From positions 1 through 55,788 of IMG/VR virus record IMGVR_UViG_3300027996_000041: DNA of 55,788 bases. One strand, written 5' to 3'. The stretch comes from a virus. A program made the translations under genes and the position numbers. The notes beneath the pieces are model-generated. The model had not been told where the DNA came from. It was given only the letters and a program-made list of their open reading frames with translations, and did no database searches. Shown in pieces: positions 39,172 to 48,006 of this stretch. How positions within the stretch are numbered: position 1 is the first letter of the stretch; every line of letters starts with the position of its first letter.

Positions 39172-40050
39172 TTAAACTTTAGTGTCACTTGTTGTTAGGT
39201 AACACCCAATGGTTGAATCCCAAACAACGTCTTGGTTCCCACTAGTCTCTCTATAATACCTACAGCAATCCAAAGACAATGTTACACCACCACTGTTTGC
39301 TACTTGAATATAGTTATTACCGTTAATTGTTGTATTAATAAATATGTAATCACCACTAGAAATAGGTGGACATACATAACAACCTGATGTTAGTGTTACT
39401 ACATCCCCTCCTGGTGCGTCATAATAATAATAACCTAATGACTCACAACAATATTTACTAACTATGGTTCCATCACCATTTTGTATAGTATTGTCCTTTA
39501 TGTTTATACTTAAGTTCTTAATACTACATGGTCGACAAAAGGTGATTGGGGGTATTGTCAGTTCAGTCAATTCTAATTGTCCGGATGTGGTTACACCATA
39601 TTCATACCCTAAAGACTCACAACAGTCAATAGATAATGTTTTACCGTTTAAATCTGCCACACCTACTGTGGTATCTTCTAATATTATTTCTTGAACATCT
39701 CTAGGACATTGGAAACACCCTGATTCTAATTTTGAATTCTCAAAGATTATTTGGGTTAGGTCACTTGGTTTAGTGGTGGTTATATTACCATCTAAATCTG
39801 TATATGTACCTTCCAAACCACCAGAATAATAACCTAAAGACTCACAACAATCCTTATCTAACACCGTAAAATTATCTAAACTAATACCACCATCTAGTTC
39901 ATTAGTTGCGGTTGTGGTACCTAATAGTCCACCTAGATGTACAACATCCTCTATAGGTGGACAAGGGTCAATATCTTGACGCATCTCACATAATTGTGCA
40001 TCCTCATTCCAAATACCACCTCTTAGTTCACAACATTCTTTATCCTTAAG
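39172..40050. repeat. coding repeats: CCESLGY modules
   Basis: In the 3' part of 39172-43200, the DNA for CCES occurs at about 39439, 39620 and 39840, with related forms near 40026 (CCEL) and 39250 (CCRY). Spacing is 180-220 bases. Each module has CC near its start and a later CxxC or C. Divergent at DNA level, so old duplications. Confidence 0.75.
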
Positions 40051-43000
40051 TATTTTATTATTAATCATATAAAAACAGTTACCCTTTTCAAAATACCCAC
40101 TCAGTAACCCTATTAAGAACTTTTTAGCTTGACCGTAGTCGGAACCAATATAACCATATTGTGTTGCTAAATTTAATATTTGTGATTCATCATAGTTTAA
40201 TAAAAAGTCATCTGGATTACAAATTAATGTTAGACTATCTGTTGGCGGACACCACCAACAATAATAGAAATTTTCGTTTAGGTTTGGTATAACCCCATCT
40301 GGCATTTTTAATACTTCACCTAACCCACCATTAGTTATTGGGCTATTTGCTCCTTCTATTGGGCCTGTTAGTGGTGCAACATTTTCAGTACCAAACATTT
40401 TAATACCGTCTATTGTGGTTATTTTTTCTTTAACTGTTATCGAAGCGTAACCACTGGTACAAGTATATGAAAGTAATGTTAACTTTAAGTTATACACACC
40501 CTCACCCAAACTTATTATTTTTTTATTATTTATGTTAGCCGGTGAGTTTAATAAATGTATTGTAGTATCTACTGTTAATGATGCGTTATAATCACAACAC
40601 AACGCTGTCCCCCCACCAAATAGGTTGAATGTTATATCTACTGTTGTGTTAGGTTCCACCGTTAACTGACCGAATAAACTATCCATACAACCGTTACCAC
40701 TACAGGGTTGATTGGTGAATGTTGTTGCGATTCCGCTTACCGTGTCATTACAATCAACAACGGCTGTAGGTATTACTATTGTTTCTAACATATTTAAACT
40801 AAACCCATTAGTTTCTTGTTTAGCTACCACAAGTTCCCCATTACCTGGACCATCTACACACCCATCAACCGCTATTGAACTGGTTACAGTCGCGAAGTTT
40901 GTCGTGGTGACGGGTAGGTAGTCTGTATTATAACAATAAGTAAAGTCACCAAATGGTAAGGGTTGAATCAGCTGCTCATCTTTACCACACGGTACATAAT
41001 ATAAAACCGCCTCACCTTTCCCACTAACGTTTACCGTTGTTGAAGCACATTTTGGTGTGGGGGTTACCGTGTTTGGTAACCAATAAAAGTCACAACATTC
41101 TTCAATGTCATGTGGAACACTTTCTCCATAATTATTTATATATATTAACCCATCTTGACCAAAAGTTAAGTCTGCTGGACAATCATTACATAGTTCCGAT
41201 TCTCCGGCTTGAAATGTTATTCTTAATGAGTATGTGTTACCACTATCTATAACATTAGTTGGTCCGTCTACATCACCAAATGAGACTAGACCAGAAGATA
41301 AAACATTTATGTTGTCATCTGGGTTTACAAGATTTGGTAAAATTTCTTCACCGTAATTAGATAAGGCTTGGCCACTTTCGTCTGGTGTAAATGTACCATT
41401 ATTATACTCTGTAAAATAATTAGTGATTAATGGTTCTGTTCTATTAAGATTAACCGTACTTTGGAAACCATCAACAAAACACCTAAACTTATCCCAATAC
41501 CTTTGACCAAAATCGTAAACACCATAATGTGGGTTATTGCCTGTGGTTCTTATGTTCCCACCATTATACCAAAAACCATCATTCTGAAACCAAAAAGTTT
41601 CTGTATCTGCTGGAACTCTAGGAAACCCATAAGTATCAAATGGGAACGTATCAAAATTCAAATCAAAATAATCAGAACCAAATAAGTTGTTAAATTGGCT
41701 CCTAACCACACTTAAATCTAATTTATTTTTGGCTAAATACACCCTTTCATCCATTGTGACTAAGCAATTATTTATGGTAAATAGTTTCATAAAAAACTCT
41801 AAAACTTTTCTAGTACCTTTTGACCTAAATAACCACCAAGCGTTTATAACTAGCCTTCTCCATAATTCAACATCTATTTGTTTTGCGGATAACTCTCTTG
41901 AGTACCCTGAAAATTGGGGGTCATCGCCCTCATCATCATTTTCTAATAAATTAAAACCATTACCAGTTGTCATTAAAGTGTCAAAACCTAACGTTTTTGC
42001 CATAATTTTTATTAGACTATCCGATGTGTTGTCTTTTTTACTATATGTAACCACATTAGCGAATGAAATGCCGTCAATATATTTTTTAACTACATCAAAT
42101 TCTACACCATATACCCTTAATAATTTAGAAACTCGCATACCAGTTCTTGAAGTCCCATCACCCTCTGTATCGTATTCTATTATAGAATCAGAAACAAATC
42201 TTCTCAAAACTAAATCGGTTTTATTTTCATCATATAAAGAGGCTATCTCAAATAACCCCTCAACATAATTTTGGTAACTAAACGTATTTATATCTAAATT
42301 ATACCCATCAGATGTTGGCCAAGCGAAACTCCTAAGTGTAAACCCAATATCACCATCTTCATATTTAAATGGTACATTTATCGTAAAGTTATACTTTGGC
42401 GTTGTTAGTCTGTCTAGTAAAAGGTTTTGAAAATCTGTTAGATTTGTAAAAAATTTATCCCTTATTTTTTTAATGGGTTTTACGTGAAACTCTTTTTGAG
42501 CGAAAGTGGTCCCAGATAATCCATTAAAAAGTTTACCCCTAACCTTAAAATATATATAATTAACACCAGTTGTCTTACCAGTCAATCCCTCAATGACAAA
42601 CTCATTATTGTTCTCATCACTTAGAATATAGTCGTTTATTTGTAATGGTATGTTGTTCGACCCAAATGGGTTTTTAGTGTAATCTAAATTATACGGATTA
42701 TTTACCGCACCAATTGGTGTTTTAAATGTTGAGGTATCTGTTGGTGGGTCGTAATCAAAATCCAATATTGTGTTTATACCAGACGGTCTTGTCTGGGTAT
42801 TACTTATTGCGTTTACCGTGACAGATAATGCGGCTGGCCATTTTACAATTATTCCTTGTATTGTGTCCTCTAAAAATTTGTAAAAACTACCAAAATAAAC
42901 ATACCTACCGATGTTGGTTTTATCATAGTTTAACCTAACATATATATTATTTGAAACTATTGTTTGTAATTCAGCTTCAGTAATATCTAAATTATTTAAA

Positions 43001-43200
43001 CAATAGTAGTCGGACCATTCCCCTAATTTAAAATCCTGTGCAACCCTCCCTTGGTAGTTTGAGGTTATGTCAAAATTACCTAAAGTAAAAAAGGCGTTGG
43101 GGTCTGTAAACTGATTACCCACTAAATTTGGTGCAAAATCTCCTTGCCCTATTTTATAAGAATCTGTTAACGAACCTGGTATTACTTTTTTTGTTGCCAT
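39172..43200 (-). CDS. very large tail/baseplate protein with C-terminal CCESLGY repeats
   Basis: 1342 residues, the longest in the window. Near residues 440-475 is LWRRLVINAWWLFRSKGTRK then VLEFFMKLFTI, a pattern like the 'SKGT...LEFF' helix of phage tail (P2 gpI-like) and baseplate proteins. Residues about 1050-1342 contain four or five Cys-rich units of 55-75 residues, each starting CCES(L)GY or CCEL. The central part (about 700-900) has other Cys pairs. It lies in the position where T4 encodes its large baseplate wedge proteins (gp7, gp10), but clear homology is not visible. Confidence 0.7.
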   Translation of the reverse strand: MATKKVIPGSLTDSYKIGQGDFAPNLVGNQFTDPNAFFTLGNFDITSNYQGRVAQDFKLGEWSDYYCLNNLDITEAELQTIVSNNIYVRLNYDKTNIGRYVYFGSFYKFLEDTIQGIIVKWPAALSVTVNAISNTQTRPSGINTILDFDYDPPTDTSTFKTPIGAVNNPYNLDYTKNPFGSNNIPLQINDYILSDENNNEFVIEGLTGKTTGVNYIYFKVRGKLFNGLSGTTFAQKEFHVKPIKKIRDKFFTNLTDFQNLLLDRLTTPKYNFTINVPFKYEDGDIGFTLRSFAWPTSDGYNLDINTFSYQNYVEGLFEIASLYDENKTDLVLRRFVSDSIIEYDTEGDGTSRTGMRVSKLLRVYGVEFDVVKKYIDGISFANVVTYSKKDNTSDSLIKIMAKTLGFDTLMTTGNGFNLLENDDEGDDPQFSGYSRELSAKQIDVELWRRLVINAWWLFRSKGTRKVLEFFMKLFTINNCLVTMDERVYLAKNKLDLSVVRSQFNNLFGSDYFDLNFDTFPFDTYGFPRVPADTETFWFQNDGFWYNGGNIRTTGNNPHYGVYDFGQRYWDKFRCFVDGFQSTVNLNRTEPLITNYFTEYNNGTFTPDESGQALSNYGEEILPNLVNPDDNINVLSSGLVSFGDVDGPTNVIDSGNTYSLRITFQAGESELCNDCPADLTFGQDGLIYINNYGESVPHDIEECCDFYWLPNTVTPTPKCASTTVNVSGKGEAVLYYVPCGKDEQLIQPLPFGDFTYCYNTDYLPVTTTNFATVTSSIAVDGCVDGPGNGELVVAKQETNGFSLNMLETIVIPTAVVDCNDTVSGIATTFTNQPCSGNGCMDSLFGQLTVEPNTTVDITFNLFGGGTALCCDYNASLTVDTTIHLLNSPANINNKKIISLGEGVYNLKLTLLSYTCTSGYASITVKEKITTIDGIKMFGTENVAPLTGPIEGANSPITNGGLGEVLKMPDGVIPNLNENFYYCWWCPPTDSLTLICNPDDFLLNYDESQILNLATQYGYIGSDYGQAKKFLIGLLSGYFEKGNCFYMINNKILKDKECCELRGGIWNEDAQLCEMRQDIDPCPPIEDVVHLGGLLGTTTATNELDGGISLDNFTVLDKDCCESLGYYSGGLEGTYTDLDGNITTTKPSDLTQIIFENSKLESGCFQCPRDVQEIILEDTTVGVADLNGKTLSIDCCESLGYEYGVTTSGQLELTELTIPPITFCRPCSIKNLSINIKDNTIQNGDGTIVSKYCCESLGYYYYDAPGGDVVTLTSGCYVCPPISSGDYIFINTTINGNNYIQVANSGGVTLSLDCCRYYRETSGNQDVVWDSTIGCYLTTSDTKV

Positions 43201-43212
43201 TGACTAATTTAT

Positions 43213-44076
43213 TTATTGTCCAACACTAGTTATTCTATCAAAATCTTTAGTTTCGTCTATATTGACCCTTTTTTCTCTAATTTCATAAAGTGGTTCACCA
43301 CTAAACTGGTCTTGTATTTCATAAAGATTGTATTGTTTATAAATCTCATTACTAAAGTTATATAAAGTATATATACCGTCTTGTATTCCCTTAGCTTGGT
43401 TACCATATAACCCTATCGCTAATGAATTAATGTCGTATTCTGTTAGTTCTAATTCTATTAGCATTGGGTCAAATATTGTTTTATTAATTTTAATTTTTTG
43501 ACCAGTTTTCCCTATATATGGTAAACTATTTGGTTTTACCGTTGGTGCTGAAGATGGGGTAACAGTTAAAAATACTAAGTTAGAGTTGTTGTTAAACCTA
43601 TATCTAATAGATTTTTGTGTAGTACTAGGTAAGTTTTGTGTTATCGCTTCCGCTCTATTGGCTGATGTTATAATTGTAAATGTGTCTGTCGCTATGCCGT
43701 CACTATAATACTCAATTCTAGACCCAACTAAAGAGTCTAAATCACCTAAGCCGTTAGCATCTAAAACAACTCCCTTTATTTTTGGGAATGCGGCTAATAC
43801 ACCACAATCGGTGATTGTTGTTGTTATTATTCTAGGTCTTATCATAATGTTATATATTCCCACATTAGAAAATTGGTCTGCGGGTAATTTTAAATTAAAA
43901 TAACCAGGTAATACATCACCGTCTGGTTGATTTAATGTTGTTAATCCACCCCCAACAACAAATTTAAAATCATTAGTTGGTTCTTTATTTCTGTTTCCAA
44001 CATAACTATATAATACTTCTATATCACCTGTCGGTACACTAGATAGTCTTTTTGTTCCGTAATTGCCTATTGCCAT
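43213..44076 (-). CDS. tail/baseplate structural protein
   Basis: 287 residues, beta-rich. N-terminal GTKRLSSVPTGDIEVLYSYV; a middle segment with KPNSLPYIGKTGQKIKINKT; C-terminal part with alternating charge ending KDFDRITSVGQ. No known family. Three bases from 44079-44555. Confidence 0.6.
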   Translation of the reverse strand: MAIGNYGTKRLSSVPTGDIEVLYSYVGNRNKEPTNDFKFVVGGGLTTLNQPDGDVLPGYFNLKLPADQFSNVGIYNIMIRPRIITTTITDCGVLAAFPKIKGVVLDANGLGDLDSLVGSRIEYYSDGIATDTFTIITSANRAEAITQNLPSTTQKSIRYRFNNNSNLVFLTVTPSSAPTVKPNSLPYIGKTGQKIKINKTIFDPMLIELELTEYDINSLAIGLYGNQAKGIQDGIYTLYNFSNEIYKQYNLYEIQDQFSGEPLYEIREKRVNIDETKDFDRITSVGQ

Positions 44077-44078
44077 AA

Positions 44079-44555
44079 TTAAATTCTTTTTATATTATAA
44101 AACCCATTTTTATAGATTTCTAATTGCCCTATGTTATTAATGTCCATTAATCTCATATGTTTTTCGTATATATTACCAACACCCCTCTCTATAAATATTT
44201 CATCTTCTATTTCAGGCAAAAAAACTTGTTCTAATTTATTTTCTTCTTTTATTAGTGGGTAAAGTTCAAAATTATCACTATTTTGAACTTTGTACGTTGT
44301 ATCTTGTCTATATGGTTCATTAACATAGTTTGGGGTGGTGTAAGTTTTTAATTTTCTTGTTTCTTTGTGTGTCGATTTCGAACCTGATGAACCGTTTGAG
44401 TCAAAAAATGTTTTATATAGTATATCATCAATCTCGTATTCAACAAAATCTGTTTGCACATTTAAGACCCCATTAACCCCAACTTTATATGGGTTGTTGA
44501 CATCTAAAGTTTTAATATCATTTAATCTATTGCTAGTGTGTCCTGTTATAAACAT
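44079..44555 (-). CDS. tail/baseplate protein
   Basis: 158 residues. Starts MFITGHTSNRLNDIKTLDV, includes YTTPNYVNEPYRQDTTYKV and ends KNGFYNIKRI. No family identified. Position between two structural genes, with gaps of two and 13 bases, supports a minor virion component. Confidence 0.6.
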   Translation of the reverse strand: MFITGHTSNRLNDIKTLDVNNPYKVGVNGVLNVQTDFVEYEIDDILYKTFFDSNGSSGSKSTHKETRKLKTYTTPNYVNEPYRQDTTYKVQNSDNFELYPLIKEENKLEQVFLPEIEDEIFIERGVGNIYEKHMRLMDINNIGQLEIYKNGFYNIKRI

Positions 44556-44568
44556 AATTTAATTTTTT

Positions 44569-45429
44569 TTAATTTGGTACACAGTAAAATTTCCACCTAC
44601 GAGTAGTCCCATACACGTATGGGTTATCGTTGGACCCATCCCCTGAAAGGATACAACCACCAGTATCATGATATGGTAGTTGCCCCAGACTCCCAACACC
44701 TATAATGAATCTTCCACCCCCATCACAGTTACACCCATTGGCGTAAGTTCCGTTATAATCAAGGTCGGGTGCTTCGGACTGAGTCAACACATGGAAAGAC
44801 CCTGCTGGTCCTGGGCAACACCCTGTACCACCACACCCATTCGGTGCACAACCGGTAATTAGATTGGTACAACCCCCTGAACACCAATCCGCAGCCGCGG
44901 CTGCCATGTCCACGTAACTTGGGGGTGTTTCTACACAACCTGATGATAAATGATAACACCCAGCACCAGCATCTAACCCAGTACCACCATCACCACCATC
45001 ACCATCACCAGTACCACCACCTTCAGTATTATCTTCATAATAATTGCAGCAACCATTACACGCTTCTGTTGCGTTTTCGTTATAATTTAACGCCTCCATA
45101 TCCATACACCCAACTTGGTCTAAGGTAGAATCCGTATTGTCTGTTTCACCATTATCATACGTGTTTGTTATCCCACTACCTATTGGGTTGGTTCCACCGT
45201 CATTAGTACCATCATTACTCGTAACCCAAAAACTACCTAAATCAATAGTTTCTTCCTTTTCTTTATGGTCAGTATACACACCCAAATCTTTAATACTTTG
45301 TTTTAAAAGTATCGGCAGGAATAGGTCCTCTTTATTTAGATAGGCAATAGTGTCATCAACACCATCACCATCGGTGTCTATAGTCGTTAAAATTCTTTTA
45401 ATCTTGATATCTCTTTCGTGTTTTTCCAC
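44569..45429 (-). CDS. Cys/Gly-rich virion protein with calcium-loop and GCxDxxAxNY repeat
   Basis: 286 residues. Near the N-terminus, TIDTDGDGVDD is a calcium-binding loop like those of thrombospondin type 3 repeats. Around residue 107 comes GCMDMEALNYNENAT, the same repeat type as in the 36676-39165 protein. It is followed by a Gly/Asp-linker (GGGTGDGDGGDGGTG) and a Cys-rich C-terminal part (about 150-286) with many CC and CxC pairs. The DNA of this part is richer in G+C than the neighbours. It is presumably a fibre or surface-decorating protein. Confidence 0.65.
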   Translation of the reverse strand: MEKHERDIKIKRILTTIDTDGDGVDDTIAYLNKEDLFLPILLKQSIKDLGVYTDHKEKEETIDLGSFWVTSNDGTNDGGTNPIGSGITNTYDNGETDNTDSTLDQVGCMDMEALNYNENATEACNGCCNYYEDNTEGGGTGDGDGGDGGTGLDAGAGCYHLSSGCVETPPSYVDMAAAAADWCSGGCTNLITGCAPNGCGGTGCCPGPAGSFHVLTQSEAPDLDYNGTYANGCNCDGGGRFIIGVGSLGQLPYHDTGGCILSGDGSNDNPYVYGTTRRWKFYCVPN

Positions 45430-46142
45430 TATAATATGACTCTTTCAGTTAAAGTAATTGTGTTAGTAGTGTTTGCCCCAACGAATGGTATTGTCGCTAT
45501 ACTATAATTACCGTTATTAATGTTTGGGTTTATTAGCATTGTTGGGCTTGTCCACCAATCAGGATTTTGACTATACTCTGTTATAGTGATTGGCGCGGTA
45601 TAAGTTAGTGGTAGATTATAAAAATCATATACTTTGCCGTTTAAAGCATTAAAAAATCTGCCGACTATGTATAGGTTTTTATTTTCATTAGTTGTATTAA
45701 ATAGTTCACTATTTCTAAACCAATAAACCCTTTTTAGTTTAAGCTTAGGTACTATCGTACCTGTAACGTCCAACTCTTCAAATAAAACTAAATTTCTATT
45801 TTCAGACTCATTTTTATCATAAAAATAAAGCCTAAAAAAACTTTTAGTGAAAGAATTTTTTGTTAACCCAGTTACGGTATTAAACCCCATAACAGAATAA
45901 TCTTCCTCATACATCTGAGTGTTTCTATTGTAAAACCTAAAGGATATATCAAAACCATTTACATCCGTAGTTTTATACGCTATTTGTTCCTCATCTTGGT
46001 ATGGGTTTATTGTTTTGTTAGTCTCATCCTCAACCAACCTATCTATTGATTCACCCAAACCTATCTGCGTAAAACTTAACCCCGATGGGATACCGATATT
46101 AACATCTTGACCTTTAACTTTATTTACACTATACCTTTCCAT
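45429..46142 (-). CDS. tail/baseplate structural protein
   Basis: 237 residues from the ATG at 46142, which overlaps the upstream stop as TAATG; an alternative TTG two codons earlier is less likely. Contains ITEYSQNPDWWTSPTML near the C-terminus and MERYSVNKVKGQDVNIGIPS at the start. Beta-rich. No family recognised. Confidence 0.6.
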   Translation of the reverse strand: MERYSVNKVKGQDVNIGIPSGLSFTQIGLGESIDRLVEDETNKTINPYQDEEQIAYKTTDVNGFDISFRFYNRNTQMYEEDYSVMGFNTVTGLTKNSFTKSFFRLYFYDKNESENRNLVLFEELDVTGTIVPKLKLKRVYWFRNSELFNTTNENKNLYIVGRFFNALNGKVYDFYNLPLTYTAPITITEYSQNPDWWTSPTMLINPNINNGNYSIATIPFVGANTTNTITLTERVIL

Positions 46143-48004
46143 TAACAAACGTCTTGTATTTCACCAACTTTAAAATCCCCTTGGTTAACTATTTTATCTT
46201 CGTTAGGTATTTGTCTTCTTATATAGAAATTATAACCTCCGTAGAAGTAATGTTTTCCGTTAACAAATGGGTAATCAACACCTTTTCCGGTATCGGGTTC
46301 TATAAACCCTATATTTAATAAATCTTTCCACGCTATCTTACCATCGGGGTATTTTTCAGCATAATTAGGTATCCCAACGGTGGGCTCATTTATACTACTA
46401 GTTTCTATTATGCCAGAAAAATTCATTATTTGTAGTTTTTTAAATGGCTTTAAAAAATACGCGTTAGTATTAGGGCTACTCTTTATTCCAAATCTATGGA
46501 CTATCTTTGATATTACTTTTTCCTCTATTTCAAAACTATTATATTCTGAGTAATCACCTATATAATCAAATAGGTTATTTGGTTTCTCTATTGAGCCAAC
46601 TCCACCAGGAACAAAAATAGATATTGTCTCTAAACTGTTGGTTGGTAATATTGTTTTACTATTGAACTCCCATCCGGAAATAACGTCTGACCATGGATAA
46701 GTGTTTTGCCCAGACCTTTTAATAAACCCCAAATACATTTCTGTTAATGGTTTATTATTGTGGTCTAATAGTGGCCCAACATCTATATCTTCATTAAAAT
46801 GGTATAACCACGTATCGTTAGCAATACCTAAAGAATTAATTATTGTTTTAGGGTATATGCTTGTACTAAAAGCACATTTATATGTGTCGTATTTATTTGT
46901 TGTTAAAACTTTATATTTTCTAACATAATATTCTGATGGTGTACCATTTAACGACCTATATGTGGGTTTATTGGTTGTGTATGTTTGTGATTGACCTTTT
47001 GATGTTAGTGGGCTTGTTGTAAATAAGACATATTTTATTATAAATGTGTTATTGTTTACTATTTGTTCTACTTTGAAAATTCCATTTAAAATACCACTAC
47101 CCCTTAAATCTATATATGATGGTATAAATTCTTGTGGTGGAATATATGATGGTGAGTTAGACCCTAACGGAAATGACGCTGAAAATGGTATGAGTAGGTT
47201 GTGTGGGGTTTGGGTCTCTATTTTTAAGTATATCTCATCAATGTTAGTAAATGACCCATTAACCCCACCATTTTGGTCTGTAACTGTAACGGAATTTATT
47301 TCTACCTGACTTTCAAAATTAATATCCATTTGTGTTGTGTTAACAATTTTACGATAATTACTTGGTATAAGATAGTCATTAATAAATGGTGTATCTAAAA
47401 CAAATTCTGTATCAAAATTTTCACCGTCTATACCCAAACTCATAATCTTATATATTCCACGATATGGGTTTTGTGGTATCTCCCTATTATATAGATAAAT
47501 ATAGTCATCCACTTTTAGATTATGTTTTTGTACACATTTTACCCCTAACTTTTGTTCATCACCATTTGGTGATGCAAGTGTTAAACTTTTAATTTGTGGG
47601 CCCATGTTTGCTTCTGAATTTATATTTGAAGTTGCACCAAAATAACTAATAATATAATTGGGGTCTTTTTTGTGTGGGTATAGTATTTGTAGTAACCAAT
47701 TGTTAGGCGTTACTTGAGGTTCTCCATCAAATAAAGGGTCCCAATCCTCGTTTAGTGCACCCGTTACAGTCGCGGTTGAAGGTGATAACTCATTTGCTGT
47801 ATAAATATTTATTTTACCAGAAAATCTATAATCTCTAACAGCGATTCTCTCCCTATCAAAAACTTCTTGTTGGTTGACCACATTAACCAAATCATATTCT
47901 ATTAGTGGTTTTGTGGAATAATTTAATTCAAGACTTATAAAAGTGGCTGTTTCTAATGCTGTAACACTGGTTAACTCTTTTGGCACTTTTAATATCTGAC
48001 TCAT
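46142..48004 (-). CDS. baseplate-region structural protein
   Basis: 620 residues, beta-rich with many Asn, Pro and Tyr. Segments such as YYVRKYKVLTTNKYDTYKCA and NFYIRRQIPNED; ends with Cys. It is directly downstream of the gp6 homologue (two bases), the place of baseplate wedge components in T4. Real homology to gp7 or gp53 is not visible, so only the location supports a baseplate role. Confidence 0.65.
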   Translation of the reverse strand: MSQILKVPKELTSVTALETATFISLELNYSTKPLIEYDLVNVVNQQEVFDRERIAVRDYRFSGKINIYTANELSPSTATVTGALNEDWDPLFDGEPQVTPNNWLLQILYPHKKDPNYIISYFGATSNINSEANMGPQIKSLTLASPNGDEQKLGVKCVQKHNLKVDDYIYLYNREIPQNPYRGIYKIMSLGIDGENFDTEFVLDTPFINDYLIPSNYRKIVNTTQMDINFESQVEINSVTVTDQNGGVNGSFTNIDEIYLKIETQTPHNLLIPFSASFPLGSNSPSYIPPQEFIPSYIDLRGSGILNGIFKVEQIVNNNTFIIKYVLFTTSPLTSKGQSQTYTTNKPTYRSLNGTPSEYYVRKYKVLTTNKYDTYKCAFSTSIYPKTIINSLGIANDTWLYHFNEDIDVGPLLDHNNKPLTEMYLGFIKRSGQNTYPWSDVISGWEFNSKTILPTNSLETISIFVPGGVGSIEKPNNLFDYIGDYSEYNSFEIEEKVISKIVHRFGIKSSPNTNAYFLKPFKKLQIMNFSGIIETSSINEPTVGIPNYAEKYPDGKIAWKDLLNIGFIEPDTGKGVDYPFVNGKHYFYGGYNFYIRRQIPNEDKIVNQGDFKVGEIQDVC

Positions 48005-48006
48005 AA

